From Niallia sp052318935 (lineage in GTDB: Bacteria; Bacillota; Bacilli; Bacillales; Cytobacillaceae), in NCBI GenBank assembly GCA_052318935.1, contig JBQRKO010000002.1: a DNA stretch of 64,000 nt. One strand, written 5' to 3'. Positions 1 through 8,180 of the stretch are shown piece after piece (the first letter of the stretch is position 1; each line of letters begins with the position of its first letter). A model generated the notes under the pieces. That model was not told the DNA's origin. It saw only the letters and a program-made list of their open reading frames with translations, and did not search any database. Position numbers and translations under genes: made by a program.

Positions 1-70
1 TCCTTACTTCTTTTGCAACAATTGCTTCAATCCCCATTGCAGCTGTGGCAATTAAATCAAATTTTTTCAT
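1..70 (-). CDS. ypsC: YpsC-like rRNA methyltransferase, N-terminus only (cut by window edge)
   Basis: Only the first 23 codons are present; the gene runs off the left edge. The translated start, MKKFDLIATAAMGIEAIVAK, matches the conserved beginning of the YpsC/RlmL family: a THUMP domain followed by a methyltransferase that modifies guanine N2 of 23S rRNA. A GGGTGA ribosome-binding site precedes the ATG. It lies downstream of rnpB, as in B. subtilis. The catalytic part cannot be seen. Confidence 0.85.
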   Translation of the reverse strand, partial: MKKFDLIATAAMGIEAIVAKEVR

Positions 71-141
71 TTTTTCACCCTTATTTAAAAATTCATTTAC
101 GATAGTGTTTATTTTTTATTCCTAATCTATGTACTGTAAAT

Positions 142-176
142 AAAAAGGATGACCCTCAAAAATATGTCTGACATCC
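142..176 (-). terminator. possible rnpB terminator
   Basis: On the minus strand a short GGATG/CATCC stem is followed by TTTTTATTT, about 90 bases past the RNase P RNA 3' end. The stem is weak with a long loop. Just upstream is a second nested stem (TCTGAC/GTCAGA around AATAGAAAA/TTTTCTATT). Position and T-run make termination plausible. Confidence 0.35.
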
Positions 177-264
177 CTAACAATAGAAAACGTATACCTT
201 TTTCTATTTGTATATGAAGTCAGACCCTTCTAGTGAGTCACCCTTATCCTTATTCCTTTATGTC

Positions 265-672
265 ATCAACATTAACGCTTTGTAAGCCATGTTCTGTTCC
301 TTTGTACTCAGTCGACATTGTCTCGTATAAAGGCGGTAATCATCTATCTACAGAATCATCTTCTGTCCTTCTCTTAAGTTCAATTCCTCAGAGAAAGTTC
401 CCCTACCATAATTTGGGTTTCTCGCTCGTGGGGTTTACCTCGTTCCACCCTTTTCATTTCTGAAAAGGCTCCGTCACTGTGGCACTTTCAAGGTATTCAT
501 ACCATATCAAATGACTTAGGTATTTTCCCTGCCGTCAGCAAAGATCCACTTTGCTGCCCTAGCTTATTTTTTGGCTAGGCACGAACACTACAAGCATCTC
601 AGCTTGTGCGAGCATGGACTTTCCTCTACAAAACCAATGTTTTGCAGCGATTACCCCAGCGTTTTTATTGAC
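265..672 (-). ncRNA. rnpB: RNase P RNA (type B)
   Basis: This is the catalytic RNA of RNase P, which removes 5' leaders from precursor tRNAs together with the RnpA protein. Read on the minus strand it holds the conserved blocks of the Bacillus (type B) RNA: GGGTAATCGCTGCA near the 5' end, GAGGAAAGTCCATGCTCGCA, TAGTGTTCGTGCCTAG, TTGAAAGTGCCACAGTGACG, the CGAGCGAGAAACCCAAATT / GGTAGGGGAA core, TCTGTAGATAGATGATTACC and the closing ATGGCTTACA near the 3' end. Length of about 405 bases agrees with the roughly 400-base B. subtilis RNA. Location between ypsC and gpsB is also as in B. subtilis. Ends are estimated to within a few bases; open reading frames inside are spurious. Confidence 0.97.
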
Positions 673-682
673 TACAGATGCT

Positions 683-711
683 ATTATATTATGTTCATCA
701 TGGAATAGCAA
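683..711 (-). promoter_or_regulatory. rnpB promoter (sigma-A type)
   Basis: Minus-strand TTGCTA (-35, 711 to 706), a 17-bp spacer and a perfect TATAAT (-10, 688 to 683). Initiation would fall around 676, matching the expected 5' end of RNase P RNA. Confidence 0.75.
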
Positions 712-825
712 TGGGAAATAAAAGAATTTTTCTTAGGCTATGTTTCATACCTCGAAATACATACGTTTTCGATCAGCCTTAGTTTGTGTAAATTCTACTT
801 TTTTTGCATACTAGAGTTTTTCGTT

Positions 826-1128
826 TCATTCATATAACTTGCTGCCAAAAACATGCTTTTCTAAATTTGATAATCTCTTTAATATATCAAAATTCGTTGT
901 TCCAGCAGCGCTTGGTGCTGGTTGCCGTCTAGAGGCTTCTTCTGCTTGTTTTTTTAAACGCAGATTTTCTTGTTGAAGCTCTTCAATCTCTTGATGCAAT
1001 GTTTCATAATCTTTAATAATTAAATCTAAAAATTTATCAACATCTTCTGGTTTATAGCCTCTCATGCTTGTTTTAAATTCTTTTTCTAAAATATCTTTCG
1101 CCGTTAATTTCATTTTATCTGATAACAT
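826..1128 (-). CDS. gpsB: cell division / wall elongation regulator GpsB
   Basis: GpsB is a small DivIVA-like adaptor that shuttles class A penicillin-binding proteins between side wall and septum. The 100-residue protein has the DivIVA N-terminal membrane-binding/coiled-coil pattern (residues ~6-65, with the signature stretch RGYKPEDVDKFLDLIIKDYE), a linker rich in Pro/Ala/Ser (~67-78) and a C-terminal multimerisation helix (KRLSNLEKHVFG). Length fits the family. GAGGTG sits upstream of the ATG. It is monocistronic between rnpB and ypsA. Its partner PonA is encoded at 10111 in this window. Confidence 0.96.
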   Translation of the reverse strand: MLSDKMKLTAKDILEKEFKTSMRGYKPEDVDKFLDLIIKDYETLHQEIEELQQENLRLKKQAEEASRRQPAPSAAGTTNFDILKRLSNLEKHVFGSKLYE

Positions 1129-1199
1129 AATACGTTCACCTCAAGTATTACCATAATCTTATTTATTTTTTCAAAAAATGTTCACTTTGTCAATTTCTA

Positions 1200-1757
1200 T
1201 TAGAACTGTTCATTAAATTGCATCTCTTCTACAATAGATTGTAAATCAGAAAAAGTAATCATGCGGATTTCATAATCCTTTTTTTCATTATATTGTTTAG
1301 CAAGATGATATAAATATTTTGAACTTCCTTCTTTTTCTTCATCATAAAATAATAATAATACATCACTTTTTTGAAGGAGAAAGATATTGTTTGCTTTTAA
1401 TTGGCTTGGATTTTCATACGGTTTTTTTGAAACAGAATCAATATAATCCGCTTGCATTAATACCTCTTCATACCATTCTTTATTTGCTTCTTTCCAGCGT
1501 AGCTCCTGATCTAAAAATGGAGTAAATACTCCCACTTTTAAATTAGGATATTTTTCGGCTTGTAATTCATATGCCACTTCTGCTGCCCAAAGCTCTGTTC
1601 CAATCTGTCCACTAATTAATATCCATTCCAGTCCTTCTTCGACCATCATCTCGATATTTTTTCTAATCGCCTCTTTTATGTAAAAAACGGCTTCATCCTG
1701 CTTATTAAAAATGCCTATTTCATAAGGTTTATAACCCGAAATGACAGCAACTTTCAT
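1200..1757 (-). CDS. ypsA: YpsA, SLOG-superfamily protein (DUF1273)
   Basis: This 185-residue protein starts MKVAVISGYKPYEIGIF and carries a Rossmann-like fold of the SLOG (Smf/DprA-LOG) superfamily; the SGQIGTELWAAEVAYEL stretch is the glycine-rich nucleotide-binding region. The family is linked to cell division in B. subtilis and Staphylococcus, but its ligand is not established. Genomic pairing with gpsB is conserved and supports a link to septum control (inference). Full length. Confidence 0.92.
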   Translation of the reverse strand: MKVAVISGYKPYEIGIFNKQDEAVFYIKEAIRKNIEMMVEEGLEWILISGQIGTELWAAEVAYELQAEKYPNLKVGVFTPFLDQELRWKEANKEWYEEVLMQADYIDSVSKKPYENPSQLKANNIFLLQKSDVLLLFYDEEKEGSSKYLYHLAKQYNEKKDYEIRMITFSDLQSIVEEMQFNEQF

Positions 1758-2014
1758 GCACTTGCATACTCCTTTATATAATAAAATGAAGGTAATCTAT
1801 GTCAGAACAACCTCTATATTATACTGTATTTCCTGCTAATAGAGAAAATAACACTAAAAAGCAAAAATAATAATTACTCATCGCAACCGCATTTTTTACG
1901 GCATTCTATCCTTATATTATAAGCACTTCTTTACAAAAGAGAAACTAGTTTCATTATTTTTTTTACAATCGCTTTAGTTTAGTTATAGATACAAACAAAA
2001 TTTTCCTAATAGTA

Positions 2015-2047
2015 AAACAAGGACCATAATCGGCCCTTGTTTGTTTT
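2015..2047. terminator. hairpin terminator after cotD
   Basis: AACAAGG(A)CC and GGCCCTTGTT form a stem with a 6-base loop; the plus strand continues with TTTGTTTTTT and the minus strand with TTTTA. It lies just beyond the 3' end of cotD and may act in either direction. Confidence 0.6.
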
Positions 2048-2052
2048 TTCCT

Positions 2053-2427
2053 TTATTTTCTTCTAAACGGGAAAGCTCCTGGCATTTGACCAGGTGCTCC
2101 CGGAATTTGACCTGGCGCTCCTGGGTATAGTTGACCTGCAGCAGTAAAAGGTATTCCCCCCGTAGGCGGTTGTTGAGGTGCTGGACCTGGCGCTGGGTAT
2201 GGAGCAGGTGCAGGCCCCATATTAGCTTGTGTGTTCGTTACAACATTTTCAACAGATTGTGTTTGCGGGAAGTAATGTTGATGCTCATAATTCACATGAT
2301 TTACAGTTGTTGTATGTGTTGGATGAATATGAGGTACAATATTGTTTGAAAATGTGTGATTTACACAACATTTTGTAGGGTGAACTACAGCAGGCAATAC
2401 ACAACTTGGTCTAGGTTTGCAATGCAT
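2053..2427 (-). CDS. cotD: inner spore coat protein CotD
   Basis: CotD is an inner spore coat structural protein made late in the mother cell. The 124-residue protein has the family's His/Cys/Pro-rich N-terminus (MHCKPRPSCVLPAVVHPTKC), a middle region with HIHPTHTTTVNHVNYEHQH, and a Pro/Gly/Ala-rich tail with GAPGQ/GAPGQM repeats longer than in B. subtilis CotD. GAGGAG lies upstream of the ATG. A CATA-containing -10-like site about 50 bases upstream could be a sigma-K promoter, but it has mismatches and I do not call it. Confidence 0.9.
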   Translation of the reverse strand: MHCKPRPSCVLPAVVHPTKCCVNHTFSNNIVPHIHPTHTTTVNHVNYEHQHYFPQTQSVENVVTNTQANMGPAPAPYPAPGPAPQQPPTGGIPFTAAGQLYPGAPGQIPGAPGQMPGAFPFRRK

Positions 2428-2541
2428 AAAGAAAATCTCCTCTCATTAGTTTAATTATCTTACATTAACAACTTATGATGAAAGAGATAATCTTGTACTA
2501 ATACAAACACCTAATTTACTTTAGTTTCTGTATGGAAAAGG

Positions 2542-2562
2542 GAAAGGAGCTTCTCCTTTTTT
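2542..2562 (+). terminator. AAAGGAG/CTCCTTT hairpin with T-run
   Basis: A perfect 7-bp stem with a 3-base loop followed by TTTT on the plus strand, between yprB and cotD. There is no plus-strand gene upstream, so its role is unclear. Confidence 0.35.
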
Positions 2563-2597
2563 ATATGGAAATTATACTAAGTCCAAAATATTACAAT

Positions 2598-2708
2598 CTA
2601 TAACATCGCATACAAGCTTTCTTTTAATGTTGTAAAAAGAATCGCAGTCAAACATACAACGACAAAAAATAATAACATAACCACTTTATACAAAAAAGCA
2701 CACCTCAT
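2598..2708 (-). CDS. possible small single-span membrane protein (36 aa)
   Basis: An unrecognised short reading frame in the 355-bp gap between yprB and cotD. It reads MRCAFLYKVVMLLFFVVVCL and then TAILFTTLKESLYAML: a charged start, one strongly hydrophobic segment (~residues 9-26) and an amphipathic tail, the look of a small membrane protein. An internal AGGTG motif is spaced 6 bases before an in-frame TTG (2693), which may be the true start and would give 31 residues. No homologue is recognised; it may be chance coding. Confidence 0.3.
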   Translation of the reverse strand: MRCAFLYKVVMLLFFVVVCLTAILFTTLKESLYAML

Positions 2709-2782
2709 TGCAAATATTTTCACTACCTTACTATTTTAATAAGATAATAGAAAACAAACAACTAGGAATTTGCGGAAAATTT

Positions 2783-4051
2783 TTAAGACGAATCTTTTTT
2801 ATTCGATATTTTTCTATTCAGCCGTTCGATTCGTTTTATAAACTGTCGCTGCTGATTGTCTTTTTGGTTTTCGTTTTGTTCTAACCATAGTTGATAAGCA
2901 TTATTTGTCCATTCAAGTGCTTGAACAACGTTTTTTTCTTGATGCTCCGCTACTTTAGCTAATTCAATATAAGCATCTATTATGATTTTATCATTTGTTT
3001 TCTCTGTATTATTTTCAATTATATTTTTCCATAAAGAAACAGCTTCCGCTTGCTTTTTTTCTTTTTTTGCATGTTTGGCGAGGATTGATTGTGCCAAAAG
3101 TGTTTCCTCTTTATTCGTTTCTTTAATACGATTTAGACTTTCTTTAGCTGCATCGACCTCACCTAAGGCGGAATACCAGCGGCCAACCTCTAATGTTTCC
3201 TTTGGAGTTATGTGACGATCCTTTTGCAACAACTGGCAACTTAAATGAGTATATAGTGTTATTAACGATAAAATATCTAATTCATTATGCTTTAATATTG
3301 CCAGCATGCCTTCTGGATTTTTTCTTTCCACAAAATCAAAATAAATCATCGGTGCTAAAAAACCAGGGACATCATCTTGGCGTATTACATCTAACACTTC
3401 TTCTTCAACAATCGACAGCTTTATACGTTCCAACCGATGTTTCCACATTCTTCTTGCCCCATGATATAAGTCAAAATGGCCAAATTCAGGAAGCTTCGGA
3501 ACATGTTCCTTTACAAACATATGCCTTGTTTTTACTTGCGGCCAATCGAAAGCTTTTCCGTTATACGTAACTAGTGTTGTATAATCGACATTTTCTAAAA
3601 AACTTTTAAATAAAGGTACTTCTCCACCCGGATATGAAAGTATATGCTGTTTTAACACAACATGTTCTTCCATAATTTGTGCATATCCTAAAATGAAAAT
3701 AGTATTGCCTGCTCCTCCACCTAAACCTGTTGTTTCCGTATCAAAGAAAAATAGTTCGTTTGCTTTATGCCCGTTTGCAGATAAAGGATGAGTAAAATTG
3801 GATTGATTCCATTCCTTAACGGCGTCTATACATTGACGAAACGAATACTTGCCGTGTTTATATGCTAGTGGATATTTTACTTCTCGAATTAAACAATAGT
3901 CGTTATCCACCCAATATGGATGAACATTTTCCTTATTCCAGACCGTTAAATAAGGAATTTCCTTATATTCCTGTTTTTTTAATTGTTCAACTGGTTTTGC
4001 ATCTGTTTTTAGATGTGGTTTTAATCGATTCAACTTATTTTTAATACTCAT
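2783..4051 (-). CDS. yprB: MrfB/YprB, RNase H-like exonuclease with TPR tail
   Basis: YprB (MrfB) works with the YprA (MrfA) helicase in a UvrABC-independent pathway that repairs mitomycin C lesions. The 422-residue protein has a DEDD-type 3'-5' exonuclease fold at about residues 95-270: Exo I FFDTETTGLGGGAGN, Exo II around VTYNGKAFDWPQVKTRH, and Exo III HNELDILSLITLY. A helical TPR-like region follows (~285-410). The ATG lies 21 bp downstream of the yprA stop, so the two are probably co-transcribed from the yprA promoter. Confidence 0.92.
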   Translation of the reverse strand: MSIKNKLNRLKPHLKTDAKPVEQLKKQEYKEIPYLTVWNKENVHPYWVDNDYCLIREVKYPLAYKHGKYSFRQCIDAVKEWNQSNFTHPLSANGHKANELFFFDTETTGLGGGAGNTIFILGYAQIMEEHVVLKQHILSYPGGEVPLFKSFLENVDYTTLVTYNGKAFDWPQVKTRHMFVKEHVPKLPEFGHFDLYHGARRMWKHRLERIKLSIVEEEVLDVIRQDDVPGFLAPMIYFDFVERKNPEGMLAILKHNELDILSLITLYTHLSCQLLQKDRHITPKETLEVGRWYSALGEVDAAKESLNRIKETNKEETLLAQSILAKHAKKEKKQAEAVSLWKNIIENNTEKTNDKIIIDAYIELAKVAEHQEKNVVQALEWTNNAYQLWLEQNENQKDNQQRQFIKRIERLNRKISNKKDSS

Positions 4052-4072
4052 TTTATCCCCTATATTTCGGTG

Positions 4073-6337
4073 TTACTTGAACAAAGAAAGAATGTTCAGC
4101 ACCTCTTTTTTATGATCATCATTTATACCTTCCAAACCAATACAAGATGGACAGCCATTTGGACAGGAACAATTTTTGATCATTTTTTTTGCTTCTTTTA
4201 ACACCATTGGCATTTCTTCATATAATTTCTTACTTAAACCGATTCCGCCAGGATAACGATCATAAAAAAATATCGTCGCTTTTTCATTATGTGGTGCTTT
4301 CACTTGCGGAACTACCTGAATATCACTTGGATCAGCCATTACTAATAATGGGGCAATATGCTTTAAAGCATGGGCAGCACCAAGTAATCCTTGTTCGGTT
4401 CGATCATCATTAATTGGGAGATTATTGGGATCAAATGAAATCCACGCTGCATTTGTATGAAGCTCTTCTTCAGGTAAGCTTATTGGGCCTGAACCGATAT
4501 TTTCATGTGTTTCAAACTTAATTTTTTTAAAAATCGTGCTCATTGCGGTAATGCTGACATCACCATACCCAACTTCCACTTCTTCCACTTTTTTCAGTTC
4601 ATCCACTTCGAGTACTTTTAATGAAACAGCTAAATTTGCATCTGTATAATAATCGACACTAACCTCCCTGACAAACGCCTTTTTTTCTTCCCAATCTAGT
4701 TTCTCGACTTGATATTGAATGCCTTGGTGCAAATAGATTGCTTCTTCATGGAGCAATGTCATCGCAGAAAATCGGTCGCTTTCCCCGATTACTCTTGATT
4801 TGCTGACATCAGAAATATCGATAATCACGACATTTTCCTGTGAGGCGGACCGCAAACTGATATTATGCGCTGGAAAAGAATCATTCATCCAATACCACTT
4901 ATCCCCATTTTGAAAGAGCACTCTTTCTTCTGTTAAATATTCGAGTATTTCTGTAATTTCGCACGTACCAAATGAGTCGCCTTTTTGAAAAGGCAGTTCG
5001 TATGCCGCACATTTCATATGATCAATTAAAATGATTAAGTTATCCGGATTAATCCTGGCAGTTTCTGGATTTCGATTAAAAAAGTATTCAGGATTTGCGA
5101 TCATATATTGATCTAAGGGGCTCGAACTAGCCACCATGATTACTAAGGACTCATCATGTCTTCGTCCAGCCCTGCCTGCCTGCTGCCAAGAACTCGCTAT
5201 CGTGCCTGGATACCCTGTCATGATGCAAGCTTGTAATTGTCCGATATCAACACCAAGTTCCAATGCATTGGTGCTTACTACTCCATAAATATCGCCTTGC
5301 CTTAATCCCTTTTCAATATCTCTTCTTTCTGTAGGCAAATATCCGCCTCTGTAGCCTCTGATTGCTTTTGGTCCCAATTGGTATTTCACCAATTCTTGCA
5401 AATAGGTCAATAAAATTTCGACTCTCACACGGCTTTTCGCAAAAATAATCGTTTGAATTTTATTTTTTAATAGCTCGCCCGCTAGTCTTCTTACTTCCAA
5501 CGTAGCGCTTTTCCTTATATTAAGAGGAATGTTTACAATCGGCGGATTATAAAAAACAAAATGCTTTTTGCCGCTTGGAGCACCGTTGTTATTAATTAAT
5601 GTCATTTTTTCTTCTGTTAAGTTTTCAGCAAGTTCCAGCGGGTTCGCAATGGTTGCGGAAGTACAAATAAAGATTGGATTGCTGCCGTAAAATGCACAAA
5701 TTCTTTTCAGTCTGCGAAGAACATTTGCAACATGACTGCCAAATACACCGCGATAAATATGGAGCTCATCAATCACGACATATTTTAAGTTTTCAAACAA
5801 ACTCACCCATTTTGTATGATGAGGCAAAATAGCCGAATGGAGCATGTCTGGGTTGGTAATGACAATATGCCCTGCCTTCCTTACTTTTTGCCTGATAGCA
5901 AAAGGGGTATCTCCATCATATGTATAACTGTTTATTTGTAATTCTGCACTTTCTATTAATTCATTCAATTCACTTTTTTGATCTTGAGCCAGCGCTTTTG
6001 TCGGAAAAAGATACAACGCTCGCGTTTGTTCATTTTCTGTTATCGATTGAATAACAGGCAAATTATAACAAAGTGTTTTTCCAGATGCAGTAGGTGTTAC
6101 AGCAACCAAGCTGTTATTTTTTTTAACCTCCTCATATGCAGATTTTTGATGCGTATATAAACGAGTTATGCCTCTTTTTTGCAAAGCAAATTGGATTTTA
6201 GGTGATAAGCCTTCAGGTAGAGGAACAGTTTCAGCATCTTTTGCTTCGATTGTATGCCAGTAGGCAATCCTGTCTTTATATTCTTCCATATTATTTAAAT
6301 CAGCAATAAATGCTTGGAGATTTTTTCGAACCTTCAT
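4073..6337 (-). CDS. yprA: MrfA/YprA, DExH-box DNA helicase
   Basis: A 754-residue superfamily 2 helicase of the MrfA/Hrq1-like group, a 3'-5' DNA helicase acting on interstrand-crosslink-type damage. Visible motifs in order: Q-like TRLYTHQKSAYE, Walker A TPTASGKT, DExH box VIDELH, motif III TSAT, motif V TNALELGVDIG, motif VI QQAGRAGRR. The C-terminal MZB zinc-binding module has four cysteines (CSCPNGCPSC). GAGGTG precedes the ATG. The upstream region carries a LexA-like box inside the predicted promoter (see 6362-6390). Confidence 0.95.
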   Translation of the reverse strand: MKVRKNLQAFIADLNNMEEYKDRIAYWHTIEAKDAETVPLPEGLSPKIQFALQKRGITRLYTHQKSAYEEVKKNNSLVAVTPTASGKTLCYNLPVIQSITENEQTRALYLFPTKALAQDQKSELNELIESAELQINSYTYDGDTPFAIRQKVRKAGHIVITNPDMLHSAILPHHTKWVSLFENLKYVVIDELHIYRGVFGSHVANVLRRLKRICAFYGSNPIFICTSATIANPLELAENLTEEKMTLINNNGAPSGKKHFVFYNPPIVNIPLNIRKSATLEVRRLAGELLKNKIQTIIFAKSRVRVEILLTYLQELVKYQLGPKAIRGYRGGYLPTERRDIEKGLRQGDIYGVVSTNALELGVDIGQLQACIMTGYPGTIASSWQQAGRAGRRHDESLVIMVASSSPLDQYMIANPEYFFNRNPETARINPDNLIILIDHMKCAAYELPFQKGDSFGTCEITEILEYLTEERVLFQNGDKWYWMNDSFPAHNISLRSASQENVVIIDISDVSKSRVIGESDRFSAMTLLHEEAIYLHQGIQYQVEKLDWEEKKAFVREVSVDYYTDANLAVSLKVLEVDELKKVEEVEVGYGDVSITAMSTIFKKIKFETHENIGSGPISLPEEELHTNAAWISFDPNNLPINDDRTEQGLLGAAHALKHIAPLLVMADPSDIQVVPQVKAPHNEKATIFFYDRYPGGIGLSKKLYEEMPMVLKEAKKMIKNCSCPNGCPSCIGLEGINDDHKKEVLNILSLFK

Positions 6338-6361
6338 GTATTTTCACCTCTTATATATTCC

Positions 6362-6390
6362 ATTTTACCGAATAAACGTTCCTGTTTAAA
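6362..6390 (-). promoter_or_regulatory. yprA promoter with LexA/DinR-like box in the spacer
   Basis: Minus strand: TTTAAA (-35, 6390 to 6385), 17-bp spacer, TAAAAT (-10, 6367 to 6362), 25 bases before the yprA ATG. On the plus strand the spacer region contains CGAATAAACGTTCC (6369-6382), one mismatch from the B. subtilis DinR box CGAACRNRYGTTYC. A repressor bound there would block polymerase. The match is seen in the sequence; regulation is inferred. Confidence 0.5.
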
Positions 6391-6514
6391 GAGGTATTAT
6401 CCTTTAATAGAATGAATTTTTTTGAATTGGCGACTATAGTGTTACTTTTAGGCACATCGACCATTTTTTCGCATAAAATAATCAAAAAAACGTTTCAAAA
6501 AGGAGTTGACAGCA

Positions 6515-6991
6515 TTGTCTAAAAACTTCCCAATTGATCCAAACAAAAAGGATAAAACAGAACCATTTGGGGGGATTATTCAATCAATGAATACCTTCTT
6601 TCAAGAAAAACCAGTAAAAAATTTTCTGCAAAGCATGGATGATTTTTTCAACAACCCCTTTCCAAATATGGCATTCCCGCTTTCGATAAAAGAAACAGAA
6701 ACTGCAAATATTATTACTGCTGAATTGCCGGGGGTTAATAAAGAACAAATTACTATTGATGTGTATGACCGCCACATCACGATAAGTGTAAACTACCATG
6801 ATCAAATAACCGAAGAAAACAAACAACAAAATTTATTCCGATCCACCCAAACTTATAAAAGGAACAGCAGAACCGTTACATTACCTTATCTTATTAACGA
6901 ACATAAAGTAAAAGCCTCGTACCAAAATGGATTGCTTTCTATCAGCATCCCGAAACAAAAAGGGAAAAAAATAAGTATTGATGAAAAGTAA
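6515..6991 (+). CDS. Hsp20/alpha-crystallin small heat shock protein
   Basis: An ATP-independent holdase chaperone of 158 residues. The alpha-crystallin domain runs from about residue 65 to 145: ANIITAELPGVNKEQITIDV, DRHITISV, a strand ending in RTVTLPYLINEHKVKASYQNG and the final GLLSISIPKQK. The start is TTG at 6515, because AAAGGAG (6499-6505) lies 9 bases ahead of it; a TTG at 6506 abuts the ribosome-binding site and is rejected. It is divergent from yprA. Spore-coat relatives (CotP) exist, so spore versus general stress function is open. Confidence 0.9.
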   Translation: MSKNFPIDPNKKDKTEPFGGIIQSMNTFFQEKPVKNFLQSMDDFFNNPFPNMAFPLSIKETETANIITAELPGVNKEQITIDVYDRHITISVNYHDQITEENKQQNLFRSTQTYKRNSRTVTLPYLINEHKVKASYQNGLLSISIPKQKGKKISIDEK

Positions 6992-7123
6992 TAAAAAAAG
7001 ATGTTCGTTTAAAAAAGAATATGATGCATATACTACTAGTGATATTCTAATGACTGTTCTACTGACAAACAGTTATTAGAGTATCACTAGCTTCTTTACA
7101 AACCCTACTTCCGAGGTGATTAG

Positions 7124-7279
7124 ATGAGCTACAAAGAACAGTTAGATTCTCATTCTTCCCTTTTTCATCATAATTGGACAAGACCAAAACGGGCAAGTTC
7201 CCAAGTAAACGGGCATACCGAAATGTCTAAACCCAATTTTATTTTAAGAAGGAATGCAAGAGCATACCGATATATGTAA
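7124..7279 (+). CDS. ypzG: YpzG-like small protein
   Basis: A 51-residue reading frame with a strong ribosome-binding site (CCGAGGTGAT) before ATG. The sequence FHHNWTRPKRASSQVNGHTE resembles my recollection of the YpzG family of small Bacillus proteins, whose function is unknown. The frame ends at TAA 7277-7279 but continues open to a second TAA at 7358-7360. The read-through part, RNAGAHRWLGQETRKRGHPP, looks like the original C-terminus, and it partly duplicates the RRNARAYRYM just before the stop. The gene therefore seems to carry a tandem duplication with a premature stop. Confidence 0.6.
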   Translation: MSYKEQLDSHSSLFHHNWTRPKRASSQVNGHTEMSKPNFILRRNARAYRYM

Positions 7280-7318
7280 AACAAATTTTGTTTTATTAGG
7301 AATGCAGGAGCACACCGA
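7226..7318 (+). repeat. imperfect tandem duplication in the 3' end of ypzG
   Basis: Two ~38-bp copies sharing TTTTATTTTA/TTTTGTTTTA, AGGAATGCA(A/G)GAGCA(T/C)ACCGAT, the first at about 7229-7271 and the second at about 7284-7318. They stay in one reading frame, separated by a stop codon. Confidence 0.65.
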
Positions 7319-7341
7319 TGGTTAGGACAAGAAACTAGAAA

Positions 7342-7412
7342 AAGAGGGCATCCTCCTTAAACAAAACACTTCACATATGTGTGAAGCTATGCTTGGAGGA
7401 TGCCCTCTTATC
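7342..7412. terminator. long hairpin between ypzG and yppG (convergent)
   Basis: AGAGGGCATCCTCC pairs perfectly with GGAGGATGCCCTCT. An inner palindrome CTTCACATATGTGTGAAG sits in the loop. It separates the convergent ypzG-like and yppG genes and probably terminates both, although T-runs are short. The left arm overlaps the read-through tail of ypzG. Confidence 0.6.
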
Positions 7413-7427
7413 CTTTTACTAATGGTA

Positions 7428-7952
7428 TTATACTTTAAATATTCCTCCTACCCCTTTTACAAGTCCAGTAACTTGGTTCATCGCACTCATCATCATTCCA
7501 GCAGTATCCATCATTTTATTAAAATCAAAAGAACCGTCCTGTGATTTAAATGAATTCATGATGTTTTGCATTCCACTTTGTTTTTTGGGAATAAATGATT
7601 GCTTTGGATATGGATTCATATAGCTTTGTTGGTAATTATTTTTTGGAGCATTTGATATATACGATTCATTTTGATATTGCAATGGATTCTGAAATACATC
7701 ATGAGACGATTTAGGATAGTTATTTTGCGGATGAAAATATGGTTGTTCATAATTTCCATATGTTCCAGGCAACGTCATCTGCTGGCCGTAATATGGATGC
7801 ATATTTTCCATAGATCCATTCCACATTGGAACATTCATATAAGGGGTATATTGTCTGCTGTTCAAGTATGGATAAGCTGCCGAACCATTATTTATATGTG
7901 ATGGAGTCCTATTTAAATATGGCAAATAATTTGGTCGTCGTGCTATGTTCAT
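7428..7952 (-). CDS. yppG: YppG-like spore-associated protein
   Basis: A 174-residue protein rich in Tyr, Pro, Asn, Met and Gln in its first ~110 residues (several PYLN/PYMN motifs), typical of coat-associated proteins. The C-terminal segment (KQSGMQNIMNSFKSQDGSF, then FNKMMDTAGMMMSAMNQVTG) is conserved in YppG. B. subtilis yppG is a sporulation-associated gene of unknown mechanism. Neighbours (ypzG, yppE) match the B. subtilis order, with yppF absent. Confidence 0.75.
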   Translation of the reverse strand: MNIARRPNYLPYLNRTPSHINNGSAAYPYLNSRQYTPYMNVPMWNGSMENMHPYYGQQMTLPGTYGNYEQPYFHPQNNYPKSSHDVFQNPLQYQNESYISNAPKNNYQQSYMNPYPKQSFIPKKQSGMQNIMNSFKSQDGSFDFNKMMDTAGMMMSAMNQVTGLVKGVGGIFKV

Positions 7953-8052
7953 TTAAACATATCCTCCTCCAAAAGTAATTCCTTCTCTATCCTATGAATA
8001 AAATGCCTAGCTGGTGCAAATAACAACACTGGGTTTAGCCAAGAAAAAAACC

Positions 8053-8110
8053 GCAAAAAAAAACTGCCAACAAAGGCTCTTCTAGGTAGCCTAAAGGTTT
8101 GCAGATTGGC
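8053..8110 (-). terminator. yppE terminator
   Basis: On the minus strand a nested stem GCCAA..CAAA..GGCT / AGCC-TTTG-TTGGC is followed by AGTTTTTTTTT, about 70 bases past the yppE stop. Textbook intrinsic terminator shape. Confidence 0.7.
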
Positions 8111-8180
8111 TTTCTTTATTTTTTGAACATTTTATAGACAGCTAAGATGAATCCCGATGTCAACTAATAATAAAGCACAT

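Noticed and set aside
233..463. Open frame of 76 codons on the plus strand
   Set aside because: It lies across and antisense to the RNase P RNA gene, whose conserved sequence explains the region.
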